Assembly: GCA_946623765.1 (NCBI GenBank)
Contig: CAMORL010000111.1
Coordinates: 1-5,550 of the forward strand
Direction: 5' to 3'
From: an uncultured Clostridia bacterium
GTDB taxonomy: Bacteria; Bacillota_A; Clostridia; Christensenellales; CAG-138
DNA length: 5,550 nucleotides
In this document: positions 1 to 5,550 of the stretch, in pieces
Layout of the letters: each line of letters starts with the position of its first letter
Position numbering within the stretch: position 1 is the stretch's first letter
Position numbers and translations under genes: made by a program
Notes under the pieces: generated by a model
What the model was told of the DNA's origin: nothing
Database searches by the model: none
What the model saw: the letters and a program-made list of their open reading frames with translations, nothing else

Positions 1-7
1 GAACTGA
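1..7 (+). other. Possible 3' end of the upstream gene (expected nfnA)
   Basis: The window opens only eight bases before the nfnB start codon, so the operon very probably continues to the left. Two stops could end the preceding gene. A TGA at 5-7 (last residue Asn) would leave one base before the nfnB ATG. A TGA at 16-18 (ending E-L-K-W-H) would overlap nfnB by ten bases. The sequence cannot decide between them. NfnB-type proteins normally pair with NfnA, a ferredoxin-NADP reductase-like FAD/[2Fe-2S] subunit, so nfnA is the expected neighbour. That identity is inferred from the family and is not seen here. Confidence 0.25.
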
Positions 8-8
8 A

Positions 9-1418
9 ATGGCACTGAATCCGAAAAAGCACGAAATGCCGACACAGGCGCCGGAGGTTCGCGCGAGAAATTTCGATGAGGTCGCTTTGGGGTACACGGC
101 GGAGATCGCTCTCGAAGAAGCAAAGCGCTGCTTAAACTGCAAAAACCGTCCGTGTGTGTCCGGCTGTCCCGTGAACGTCAATATCCCTGACTTTATCGCG
201 AAGATCAAAGAACAGGATTTCGAAGGCGCATATCGAATCATCAATCAGACGTCGTCGCTTCCCGCAGTCTGCGGCAGAGTCTGCCCGCAGGAAACGCAGT
301 GCGAAAGCAAGTGCACGATGGGCGTGAAGTTTGAGCCGGTCGGCATCGGCAGACTCGAACGCTTTGTTGCCGATTGGCACAACGCGAACAGCAAGGAAGC
401 GCCCGAAAAGCCCGCATCCAACGGACATAGGGTCGCAATCGTAGGCTCCGGACCTTCGGGTCTCACCTGCGCGGGCGATCTTGCAAAGAAGGGCTATGCG
501 GTCTCCGTGTTCGAAGCGCTGCACACCGCAGGCGGCGTGCTGGTGTACGGCATACCGGAGTTCCGTCTTCCGAAGTCCATCGTGGCGAAGGAAGTGGAAA
601 CGCTGAAGAGCCTCGGCGTGGACGTGCAGACAAATGTGGTCGTCGGAAAAACCCTGACGGTCGACGAGCTCTTTGAAATGGGCTATGAAGCCGTGTTCAT
701 CGGCTCCGGCGCAGGGCTTCCGAACTTTATGAACATCCCCGGAGAATCCCTGAAGGGCGTATACTCCGCAAACGAATTCTTAACGCGCAGCAACCTCATG
801 AAGGCGTACCGCGAGAATCCGGTGACCCCGATCATGAAAGGCGGCAGGGTCGCAGTCGTCGGCGGCGGCAACGTCGCGATGGACGCGGCGAGAACCGCAT
901 TGCGGCTCGGCGCGGAGCACGTATACATTGTCTATCGCCGTTCGATGGAGGAGCTTCCGGCACGGAAGGAAGAAGTCGAGCACGCGATGGAGGAAGGGAT
1001 TGATTTCCGGCTTCTGAACAATCCGGTCGAGATCCTCGGTTACAACAATCCGGAGAATCCGCGCGATCCGAAAAACGGCTTCGTCACCGGCATGCGCTGC
1101 ATCCGGATGGAGCTCGGCGAACCGGACGCGAAGGGCAGACGCCGTCCCGTTCCGATCGAAGGCAGCGAATTTACGCTGGACGTGGACACGGTGATCATGG
1201 CGATCGGCACGAGTCCGAACCCGCTCATCAAGAACACGACCGAGGGGCTGAAAGTCAACAATCACGGCGGGATCATTGTCAGCGAGGACGGGCTGACCTC
1301 GCGTGAAGGCGTCTACGCCGGCGGCGACGCGGTCACCGGCGCGGCGACGGTTATTTCGGCAATGGGCGCGGGCAAGGTCGCGGCAAAGGCGATCGACGAA
1401 GCGCTGTCAGCGAAGTAA
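9..1418 (+). CDS. nfnB: NfnB-like large subunit of bifurcating NADH-dependent ferredoxin:NADP+ oxidoreductase (GltD/GltA family)
   Basis: This 469-aa cytoplasmic flavoprotein belongs to the glutamate synthase small-subunit family. As NfnB it would work with NfnA to form NADPH from reduced ferredoxin plus NADH, reversibly. The N-terminal iron-sulfur domain (about 35-125) has cysteines at 41, 44, 49, 53, 88, 92, 98 and 102. An FAD dinucleotide fold starts at 142-152 (VAIVGSGPSGL). A second, NADPH-type fold lies at 281-292 (GGGNVA core), followed by R310-R311 after its second strand, as expected for 2'-phosphate binding. The C-terminal FAD motif is at 435-455 (YAGGD, then ATVISAMGAG). Length is normal for NfnB, and the start MALNPKK fits the family N-terminus. 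Its Shine-Dalgarno lies off the window. The same family includes stand-alone GltA glutamate synthase and GltD. The hydABC neighbours and the family-like N-terminus favour NfnB, but nfnA is not visible, so the exact role is probable rather than proven. Confidence 0.85.
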   Translation: MALNPKKHEMPTQAPEVRARNFDEVALGYTAEIALEEAKRCLNCKNRPCVSGCPVNVNIPDFIAKIKEQDFEGAYRIINQTSSLPAVCGRVCPQETQCESKCTMGVKFEPVGIGRLERFVADWHNANSKEAPEKPASNGHRVAIVGSGPSGLTCAGDLAKKGYAVSVFEALHTAGGVLVYGIPEFRLPKSIVAKEVETLKSLGVDVQTNVVVGKTLTVDELFEMGYEAVFIGSGAGLPNFMNIPGESLKGVYSANEFLTRSNLMKAYRENPVTPIMKGGRVAVVGGGNVAMDAARTALRLGAEHVYIVYRRSMEELPARKEEVEHAMEEGIDFRLLNNPVEILGYNNPENPRDPKNGFVTGMRCIRMELGEPDAKGRRRPVPIEGSEFTLDVDTVIMAIGTSPNPLIKNTTEGLKVNNHGGIIVSEDGLTSREGVYAGGDAVTGAATVISAMGAGKVAAKAIDEALSAK

Positions 1419-1452
1419 AAAGTTCTGTACGAATATATAAACGGAGGGAATT
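1419..1452 (+). promoter_or_regulatory. nfnB-hydC intergenic spacer with strong hydC ribosome binding site
   Basis: This 34-bp spacer is the longest internal gap and is clearly AT-richer than the flanking genes. A near-perfect Shine-Dalgarno, GGAGGG, lies at 1443-1448, four bases before the ATG at 1453. This supports that ATG as the hydC start. A TATATA at 1434-1439 looks like a -10 box but has no properly spaced -35 partner. There is no terminator-like hairpin with a T-run, so read-through from nfnB into hydC is expected. Confidence 0.75.
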
Positions 1453-1950
1453 ATGACCAAACCATTCGACTTTACACCGGTGGATGAGATCCTGTCCCGA
1501 TATCCGAGGGAGGAGCACAGCACGATTGCGATTCTGCAGGATATTCAGGAGATCTACCACTACCTGCCCGAAGAGATCTTTCCCTATGTTGCAAAGGCGA
1601 TCGGCGTAGGTGAGGCGCGTCTCTACGGCGTTGCGACCTTCTACGAGAATTTCTCGCTGGAAGCGAAGGGGAAGTACGTCATCCGCTGCTGCGACGGCAC
1701 GGCGTGCCACGTACGCGGATCGCTGCCGATCCTGAACCGCCTGCGTGAAGAGCTCGGGCTTTCCGAATCGAAGAAGACGACGGACGATCTCTGTTTTACG
1801 CTGGAGACCGTTTCATGCCTCGGCGCGTGCGGACTTGCGCCGGTCATGACGGTGAACGGTAAGGTCTATCCCGCGATGACGGCGGACAAGGCGTCTGAGG
1901 TTTTACGGGAACTCAGAGAATCGCCGGCGAAGGGAGGGGAAGACGCATGA
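1453..1950 (+). CDS. hydC: HydC, NuoE-like [2Fe-2S] subunit of electron-bifurcating [FeFe] hydrogenase
   Basis: This 165-aa protein has the typical length of the NuoE/HydC family, the thioredoxin-like [2Fe-2S] subunit that docks on the flavin subunit. It has an N-terminal helical part (about 8-70, including the conserved YLPEE near 37-41 and YGVATFY at 58-64) and then a thioredoxin-like ferredoxin domain. Cluster ligands are readable as C80 and C85 (CDGTACHVRG) and C122 and C126 (SCLGAC), the family pattern C-x4-C-x36-C-x3-C. C79, directly before the first ligand, is an additional cysteine. In HydABC complexes this subunit's cluster lies close to the HydB FMN and takes part in the bifurcation machinery. 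The stop codon overlaps the hydB start (ATGA), so the two partners are probably translationally coupled. An alternative label is NuoE of complex I, but no other nuo genes are present and an [FeFe] hydrogenase follows. Confidence 0.93.
   Translation: MTKPFDFTPVDEILSRYPREEHSTIAILQDIQEIYHYLPEEIFPYVAKAIGVGEARLYGVATFYENFSLEAKGKYVIRCCDGTACHVRGSLPILNRLREELGLSESKKTTDDLCFTLETVSCLGACGLAPVMTVNGKVYPAMTADKASEVLRELRESPAKGGEDA
1932..1939 (+). promoter_or_regulatory. Ribosome binding site of hydB inside the hydC 3' end
   Basis: The purine run GGGAGGGG ends seven bases before the ATG at 1947 and contains a GGAGG core at 1933-1937. It encodes part of the Gly-Gly-Glu tail of HydC while serving as Shine-Dalgarno for hydB. 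Together with the four-base ATGA overlap at 1947-1950 it fixes the hydB start and suggests coupled translation. Confidence 0.75.
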
Positions 1951-3830
1951 ACCGGATCGCAACGAGAGACGAACTGATCGCAGCAAGAGCGCTCTTTGAA
2001 AAGGCGTACGCGCTGGAAACGAAAAAAATCCTCGTCTGTGCGGAAACAAGCTGTGTCGCAAGCGGCTCGCTGGAGATCTTCCATCGGCTGGAAGATCTGA
2101 TGAAGGAGCAGAATATCCCCGTTGAAGTGCTGTTGTCCGACCATCCGCACGACGACGTCGTGGGCTTGAAATGCAGCGGCTGCCACGGACTTTGCGAGCT
2201 CGGACCGCTCATCCGCATTGAGCCGCAGGGCTGGCTGTACACAAAGGTCAGACTTGAGGACTGCGAGGAGATCGTCGAAAAAACGGTCAAAAACGGCGAA
2301 TGTGTGACGCGGCTTGCCTATCAGAAGGACGGACAGATCTTTGAAAAGTGCAGCGACATTCCGTTTTTCCGAAAGCAGCAGCACGTGCTTCTGGAGCACT
2401 GCGGCGATATCAGTTCCGTTTCCCTTCGGGATTATCTGGCGATCGGCGGCTATACCGCAATGGAAAAAGCGCTGTTCGAGATGACGCAGCAGGAGATTCT
2501 GGATGAGATCGACCTGTCCAACCTGCGCGGCAGAGGCGGCGGCGGGTTCCCGACGGGACGGAAATGGAAATCCTGCGCACGTCAGAAGGAGACCCCGCGC
2601 TATATCGTCTGCAACGGCGACGAAGGCGACCCCGGCGCGTTCATGGACCGCGCGGTGATGGAGGGCGATCCGCACCGGCTGATCGAGGGCATGATTATCG
2701 CGGGCATTGCGATCGGTTCCGAGGAGGGCTATATCTACGTGCGTGCAGAATATCCGCTGGCGGTCGAACGCCTGCGCCTCGCGATCGGCGAAGCCGAGGA
2801 AGCGGGTCTTTTGGGCGATCACATTCTCGGCACGGATTTTTCGTTCCATATGCACATCAACCGCGGAGCAGGCGCGTTCGTCTGCGGCGAGGGTTCGGCG
2901 CTGACCGCATCCATCGAGGGCAAGCGCGGCATGCCGCGCGTCAAGCCGCCCCGCACGGTTGAGCACGGGCTGTTCGATAAGCCGACGAACCTGAACAACG
3001 TCGAGACCTATGCGAACGTTCCGTCGATCATCAACAAGGGTGCGGCATGGTACCGTGCGATCGGTCCGGAAAACAGCCCGGGCACCAAGGCGTTCGCGCT
3101 GACCGGCAACATCAACAACACCGGTCTTGTCGAGGTTCCGATGGGAACCACGCTCCGTGAGGTGATCTACGACATCGGCGGAGGCATGCGCGGCGGGAAG
3201 AAATTCAAAGCCGTCCAGATCGGCGGTCCGTCCGGCGGCTGTCTCACCGAAAAGGATCTTGACATCCCGCTCGACTTTGATTCGCTGAAAAAGGTCGGCG
3301 CAATGATCGGCTCCGGCGGTCTCGTCGTCATGGACGAGCATACGTGCATGGTCGAGGTGGCGCGCTTCTTCATGAACTTCACGCAGAACGAATCCTGCGG
3401 CAAATGCGTGCCGTGCCGCGAGGGCACCAAGCGCATGCTGGAGATTCTGACCCGCATCACCGAAGGCAAGGGACAAGACGGCGACATCGAGCTTCTTCTG
3501 GAGCTTGCGGACACCATTTCGAACACCGCGCTTTGCGGTCTCGGAAAGACGGCGCCGAGCCCGGTCGTGTCCACGATCGAGAACTTCCGCGACGAATACG
3601 AGGCGCACATCTATGAAAAACGCTGCCCGTCCGGCACATGCACGAAACTCAGACGGTTCGTCATCGATCCGGAGAAGTGCAAGGGCTGCTCGAAGTGCGC
3701 GAGAAACTGCCCGGTCCACGCGATCGAAGGCGTGCTGAAGTCCCCGTATGTGATTGACCAGCAGAAGTGCATCAAGTGCGGCGCGTGCAAAACGAACTGT
3801 GCGTTCGACGCGGTCAGAGAGGAGTTTTGA
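1947..3830 (+). CDS. hydB: HydB, NuoF-like FMN/NAD(H)-binding subunit of electron-bifurcating [FeFe] hydrogenase
   Basis: This 627-aa fusion has the full HydB domain order. (1) A thioredoxin-like [2Fe-2S] domain at about 25-115, with likely ligands C31, C36, C79 and C83. (2) The NuoF core at about 160-550: glycine-rich RGRGGGGFPTG at 194-204, GDEGDPGAFMDR at 224-235 and GAGAFVCGEGSAL at 307-319, together forming the FMN and NAD(H) sites. (3) A [4Fe-4S] site from C484, C487, C490 and C530. (4) A C-terminal 2[4Fe-4S] ferredoxin domain with C578/C581/C584/C588 and C608/C611/C614/C618. It oxidises or reduces NAD(H) at FMN and exchanges electrons with HydA and ferredoxin. The N-terminal domain is a separate small protein (HndB) in four-subunit Hnd enzymes, so its fusion here fits the three-subunit HydABC layout. 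Extra cysteines C76, C560 and C565 are visible. NAD preference over NADP is assumed from the family, not read from the sequence. Confidence 0.95.
   Translation: MNRIATRDELIAARALFEKAYALETKKILVCAETSCVASGSLEIFHRLEDLMKEQNIPVEVLLSDHPHDDVVGLKCSGCHGLCELGPLIRIEPQGWLYTKVRLEDCEEIVEKTVKNGECVTRLAYQKDGQIFEKCSDIPFFRKQQHVLLEHCGDISSVSLRDYLAIGGYTAMEKALFEMTQQEILDEIDLSNLRGRGGGGFPTGRKWKSCARQKETPRYIVCNGDEGDPGAFMDRAVMEGDPHRLIEGMIIAGIAIGSEEGYIYVRAEYPLAVERLRLAIGEAEEAGLLGDHILGTDFSFHMHINRGAGAFVCGEGSALTASIEGKRGMPRVKPPRTVEHGLFDKPTNLNNVETYANVPSIINKGAAWYRAIGPENSPGTKAFALTGNINNTGLVEVPMGTTLREVIYDIGGGMRGGKKFKAVQIGGPSGGCLTEKDLDIPLDFDSLKKVGAMIGSGGLVVMDEHTCMVEVARFFMNFTQNESCGKCVPCREGTKRMLEILTRITEGKGQDGDIELLLELADTISNTALCGLGKTAPSPVVSTIENFRDEYEAHIYEKRCPSGTCTKLRRFVIDPEKCKGCSKCARNCPVHAIEGVLKSPYVIDQQKCIKCGACKTNCAFDAVREEF
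3817..3824 (+). promoter_or_regulatory. Ribosome binding site that decides the hydA start
   Basis: GAGAGGAG lies within the last sense codons of hydB (Arg-Glu-Glu-Phe) and ends eight bases before the ATG at 3833. This supports 3833 as the hydA start, two bases after the hydB stop. An in-frame ATG at 3767 would put 22 extra residues over the hydB ferredoxin domain. Those residues match nothing expected of a hydrogenase N-terminus. Confidence 0.8.
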
Positions 3831-3832
3831 TT

Positions 3833-5527
3833 ATGCAGATTGCGAATATGATGGAAGTAGACGGCATTCCAGTCAGGATCGAAGGCGAGCGGAACCTGCT
3901 CGAAGTCATCAGCAAGACCGGCATCAAGCTGCCCGTGTTCTGCTACCATTCCGATCTCTCGATCTACGGCGCCTGCAGAATGTGCATGGTCGAGGACGAG
4001 CGCGGAAGGCTTATGGCGGCATGTTCCACCGTTCCCGAACAGGGCATGAAGATCCGCACGAACACCGGAAAACTCCGGCAGTACCGCAAAAATATCCTGG
4101 AGCTTTTGCTTGCAAGCCATTGCCGCGACTGCACAACCTGTGAAAAAAGCGGCCGCTGTACGCTGCAGGAGCTTGCGGTGCAGTTCGGCATTACGAACGT
4201 TCGGTTCCCGAACGACAAGACCGAAACGAACAAGGATGAATCCTCGCCGAGCATCATCCGGGATTCCTCAAAGTGCATTCTCTGCGGCGACTGCGTGCGT
4301 GAGTGCAACGAGATTCAGCATGTCGGCGCGATCGACTTTGCGTTCCGCGGTTCCGAAGCCCGGATCAGTACGGCGTTCGGCAGACCGATCAAAGAATCGC
4401 TGTGCGTGCACTGCGGTCAGTGCGCGTCCGTCTGCCCGACCGGCGCAATCATCGTGCGCGACGACAGCAGCAAGGTGTGGGACAAGCTGGACGACCGCAG
4501 CGTGTTTGTGACTTGCGAGATTGCTCCCGCAGTACGCGTCGGCATCGGCAAAGAACTGGGGCTCGGCGACGACGAAAACGCAATGGGACGGATCGTCGCT
4601 GCGCTGCACCGCATGGGCTTCGACGAGGTCTATGACACCGCGACCGGCGCGGACCTCACCGTCATCGAGGAAGCGAACGAGTTTGTCGATCGTGTACAGA
4701 ACGGGGGAACGCTGCCGCTGTTCACCTCCTGCTGCCCTGCGTGGATCCAGTACGCGGAGAAGAAGCATCGGGAACTGCTGCCGAACATCTCCACCTGCCG
4801 TTCGCCGATGGGAATGTTTGCAGCGGTTATCAAGGAGTATTATAAGGATCGCCTGCCCGAAGGCAAGACGAGCCACTATCACGTAGCGCTGATGCCCTGC
4901 ACGGCAAAGAAGTTCGAGGCGAAGCGCGGCGAGTTCAGAACCGAGATGGGTCCGAACACGGACGACGTCATCACCACGCAGGAGCTGATCCGCATGATCA
5001 AGCGCTCCGGCATCATGTTCCATGAGCTGGAACCCGAATCGGTGGATCTGCCGTTCGGCACGATGTCCGGCGCGGGCATCATCTTCGGCGTTACCGGCGG
5101 CGTCACCGAAGCGGTGCTCCGTAAAATCGCGGCGGATACGTCCCGCACCACGCTGATGCAGATCGAATATACCGGCGTGCGCGGCATGGACAGCGTCAAG
5201 GAAGCGGAAATCCCGTTCGGAGACAAAACCCTGCGCATCGCGGTGGTCAGCGGTCTCGGCAACGCCGAAAAACTGATCGAGCAGATCGAAGAAGGTGCCG
5301 TATCGTACGATCTCGTCGAGGTCATGGCGTGCCGCGGCGGCTGTATCTCCGGCGCGGGTCAGCCCTATATCTCACAGCGGCACCGCGTCAAGCGCGGCGA
5401 AGGGCTTTACCGCACGGATAAGATCAGCGCGGTCAAACGCTCGCAGGACAATCCGCTGATGAAGTCGCTCTACGACGGCGTTCTGAAAGGCAGGACGCAC
5501 GAACTTCTGCACGTACAGTATCACTGA
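3833..5527 (+). CDS. hydA: HydA, catalytic [FeFe] hydrogenase subunit (M3-type domain layout, group A3 context)
   Basis: This 564-aa soluble hydrogenase reduces protons to H2, or oxidises H2, at the H-cluster. Domains in order are: a plant-type [2Fe-2S] domain (C37, C48, C51, C64); a His-ligated [4Fe-4S] site H-x3-C-x2-C-x5-C (H96, C100, C103, C109); a 2[4Fe-4S] ferredoxin domain (C148/C151/C154/C158 and C191/C194/C197/C201); and the H-domain from about 220. All three H-cluster signatures are intact: L1 TSCCPAW at 298-304 (C300 proton relay, C301 ligand), L2 MPCTAKKFE at 354-362 (C356, K359, E362) and L3 MACRGGC at 498-504 (C500, C504), followed by GAGQP. Length is close to the 574-aa clostridial CpI and shorter than Thermotoga HydA, which has an extra C-terminal domain absent here. 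Adjacent hydC and hydB identify it as the bifurcating-complex subunit rather than a stand-alone ferredoxin hydrogenase. No signal peptide or twin-arginine motif is seen. The maturases HydE, HydF and HydG are not in this window. Confidence 0.95.
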   Translation: MQIANMMEVDGIPVRIEGERNLLEVISKTGIKLPVFCYHSDLSIYGACRMCMVEDERGRLMAACSTVPEQGMKIRTNTGKLRQYRKNILELLLASHCRDCTTCEKSGRCTLQELAVQFGITNVRFPNDKTETNKDESSPSIIRDSSKCILCGDCVRECNEIQHVGAIDFAFRGSEARISTAFGRPIKESLCVHCGQCASVCPTGAIIVRDDSSKVWDKLDDRSVFVTCEIAPAVRVGIGKELGLGDDENAMGRIVAALHRMGFDEVYDTATGADLTVIEEANEFVDRVQNGGTLPLFTSCCPAWIQYAEKKHRELLPNISTCRSPMGMFAAVIKEYYKDRLPEGKTSHYHVALMPCTAKKFEAKRGEFRTEMGPNTDDVITTQELIRMIKRSGIMFHELEPESVDLPFGTMSGAGIIFGVTGGVTEAVLRKIAADTSRTTLMQIEYTGVRGMDSVKEAEIPFGDKTLRIAVVSGLGNAEKLIEQIEEGAVSYDLVEVMACRGGCISGAGQPYISQRHRVKRGEGLYRTDKISAVKRSQDNPLMKSLYDGVLKGRTHELLHVQYH

Positions 5528-5550
5528 GCTGTCAGAATCGCCTCCGGCGC
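5528..5550. other. Short non-coding tail after hydA, cut by the window edge
   Basis: Only 23 bases follow the hydA stop. They contain no ORF start. The last eleven bases (GCCTCCGGCGC) are GC-rich and could be the left arm of a terminator hairpin, but the other arm would lie outside the window, so no terminator can be called. Confidence 0.3.

Noticed and set aside
1434..1439. TATATA as an internal -10 promoter element before hydC
   Set aside because: The best -35-like hexamer (CTGTCA at 1404-1409) is 24 bases upstream, too far for a normal spacer and only a 4 of 6 match to TTGACA. The AT-rich gap is better read as a leader that leaves the Shine-Dalgarno exposed.
1419..1452. A Rex (NADH-sensing repressor) operator, often found near fermentation and hydrogenase genes
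   Set aside because: I looked for a TTGTTAAnnnnTTAACAA-like palindrome in the non-coding gaps and saw none. The true operon promoter is probably upstream of the window.
2564..2962. A 132-codon plus-strand frame inside hydB in another frame
   Set aside because: It overlaps the FMN/NAD domain of hydB and its translation is Arg/Gly-rich frame-shifted protein. No ribosome binding site or known family supports it.
1866..3719. A 617-codon open frame on the minus strand, antisense to hydB
   Set aside because: It lies almost entirely opposite hydB, whose domains and cluster motifs are intact. Long antisense frames are expected opposite GC-rich genes with biased third positions. The translation is Arg/Ala/His-rich low-complexity protein with no recognisable motif.
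1453..3830. hydC and hydB as complex I genes nuoE and nuoF
   Set aside because: HydB carries the N-terminal thioredoxin-like domain and C-terminal 2[4Fe-4S] domain typical of bifurcating hydrogenases. The next gene is an [FeFe] hydrogenase rather than nuoG, and no membrane subunits are present.
4268..5023. A 251-codon minus-strand frame opposite hydA
   Set aside because: It is a shadow of the hydA H-domain coding region, with the same compositional artefact, no recognisable domain and no gene-like context.
5540..5550. Rho-independent terminator after hydA
   Set aside because: Only one possible GC-rich arm is inside the window. Neither a complementary arm nor a T-run can be seen.

Overview
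The window is a tightly packed run of four co-directional (+) genes of anaerobic energy metabolism. In order they are nfnB-like (9-1418), hydC (1453-1950), hydB (1947-3830) and hydA (3833-5527). Together they encode the large subunit of an electron-bifurcating ferredoxin/NADPH:NAD transhydrogenase (NfnAB) and a complete three-subunit, electron-bifurcating-type [FeFe] hydrogenase (HydABC, group A3 type). Nearly every base is coding: the only gaps are 34 bp (1419-1452), 2 bp (3831-3832) and a 23-bp tail (5528-5550).

The likely source is a strictly anaerobic, fermentative bacterium, most plausibly a GC-rich member of the Clostridia (Bacillota). This rests on the [FeFe] hydrogenase with its iron-sulfur-rich partners, the Nfn-type neighbour, strong GGAGG-type ribosome binding sites and protein sequences that read like clostridial homologues. 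The taxonomic call is inference. The composition is visibly GC-rich, especially at third codon positions, but I did not count it.

How the genes would work together: HydABC reversibly couples oxidation of reduced ferredoxin plus NADH to H2 evolution. HydA carries the H-cluster, HydB the FMN/NAD site and HydC a [2Fe-2S] cluster. NfnAB couples reduced ferredoxin and NADH to formation of two NADPH. Both complexes draw on reduced ferredoxin and NADH, so co-expression would let the cell split reductant between H2 disposal and biosynthetic NADPH. The nfnA partner should lie just left of the window, and the window appears to open at or near its 3' end.

Translation looks coupled along the operon: hydC/hydB share an ATGA overlap, and the hydA Shine-Dalgarno lies inside the last codons of hydB. 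I see no RNA gene, mobile element, CRISPR array, repeat family or convincing internal promoter. I found no evidence for an undescribed system. The more interesting points are the Nfn-Hyd linkage, an inferred non-cysteine cluster ligand in NfnB, extra cysteines in HydB and small motif variants in HydA.
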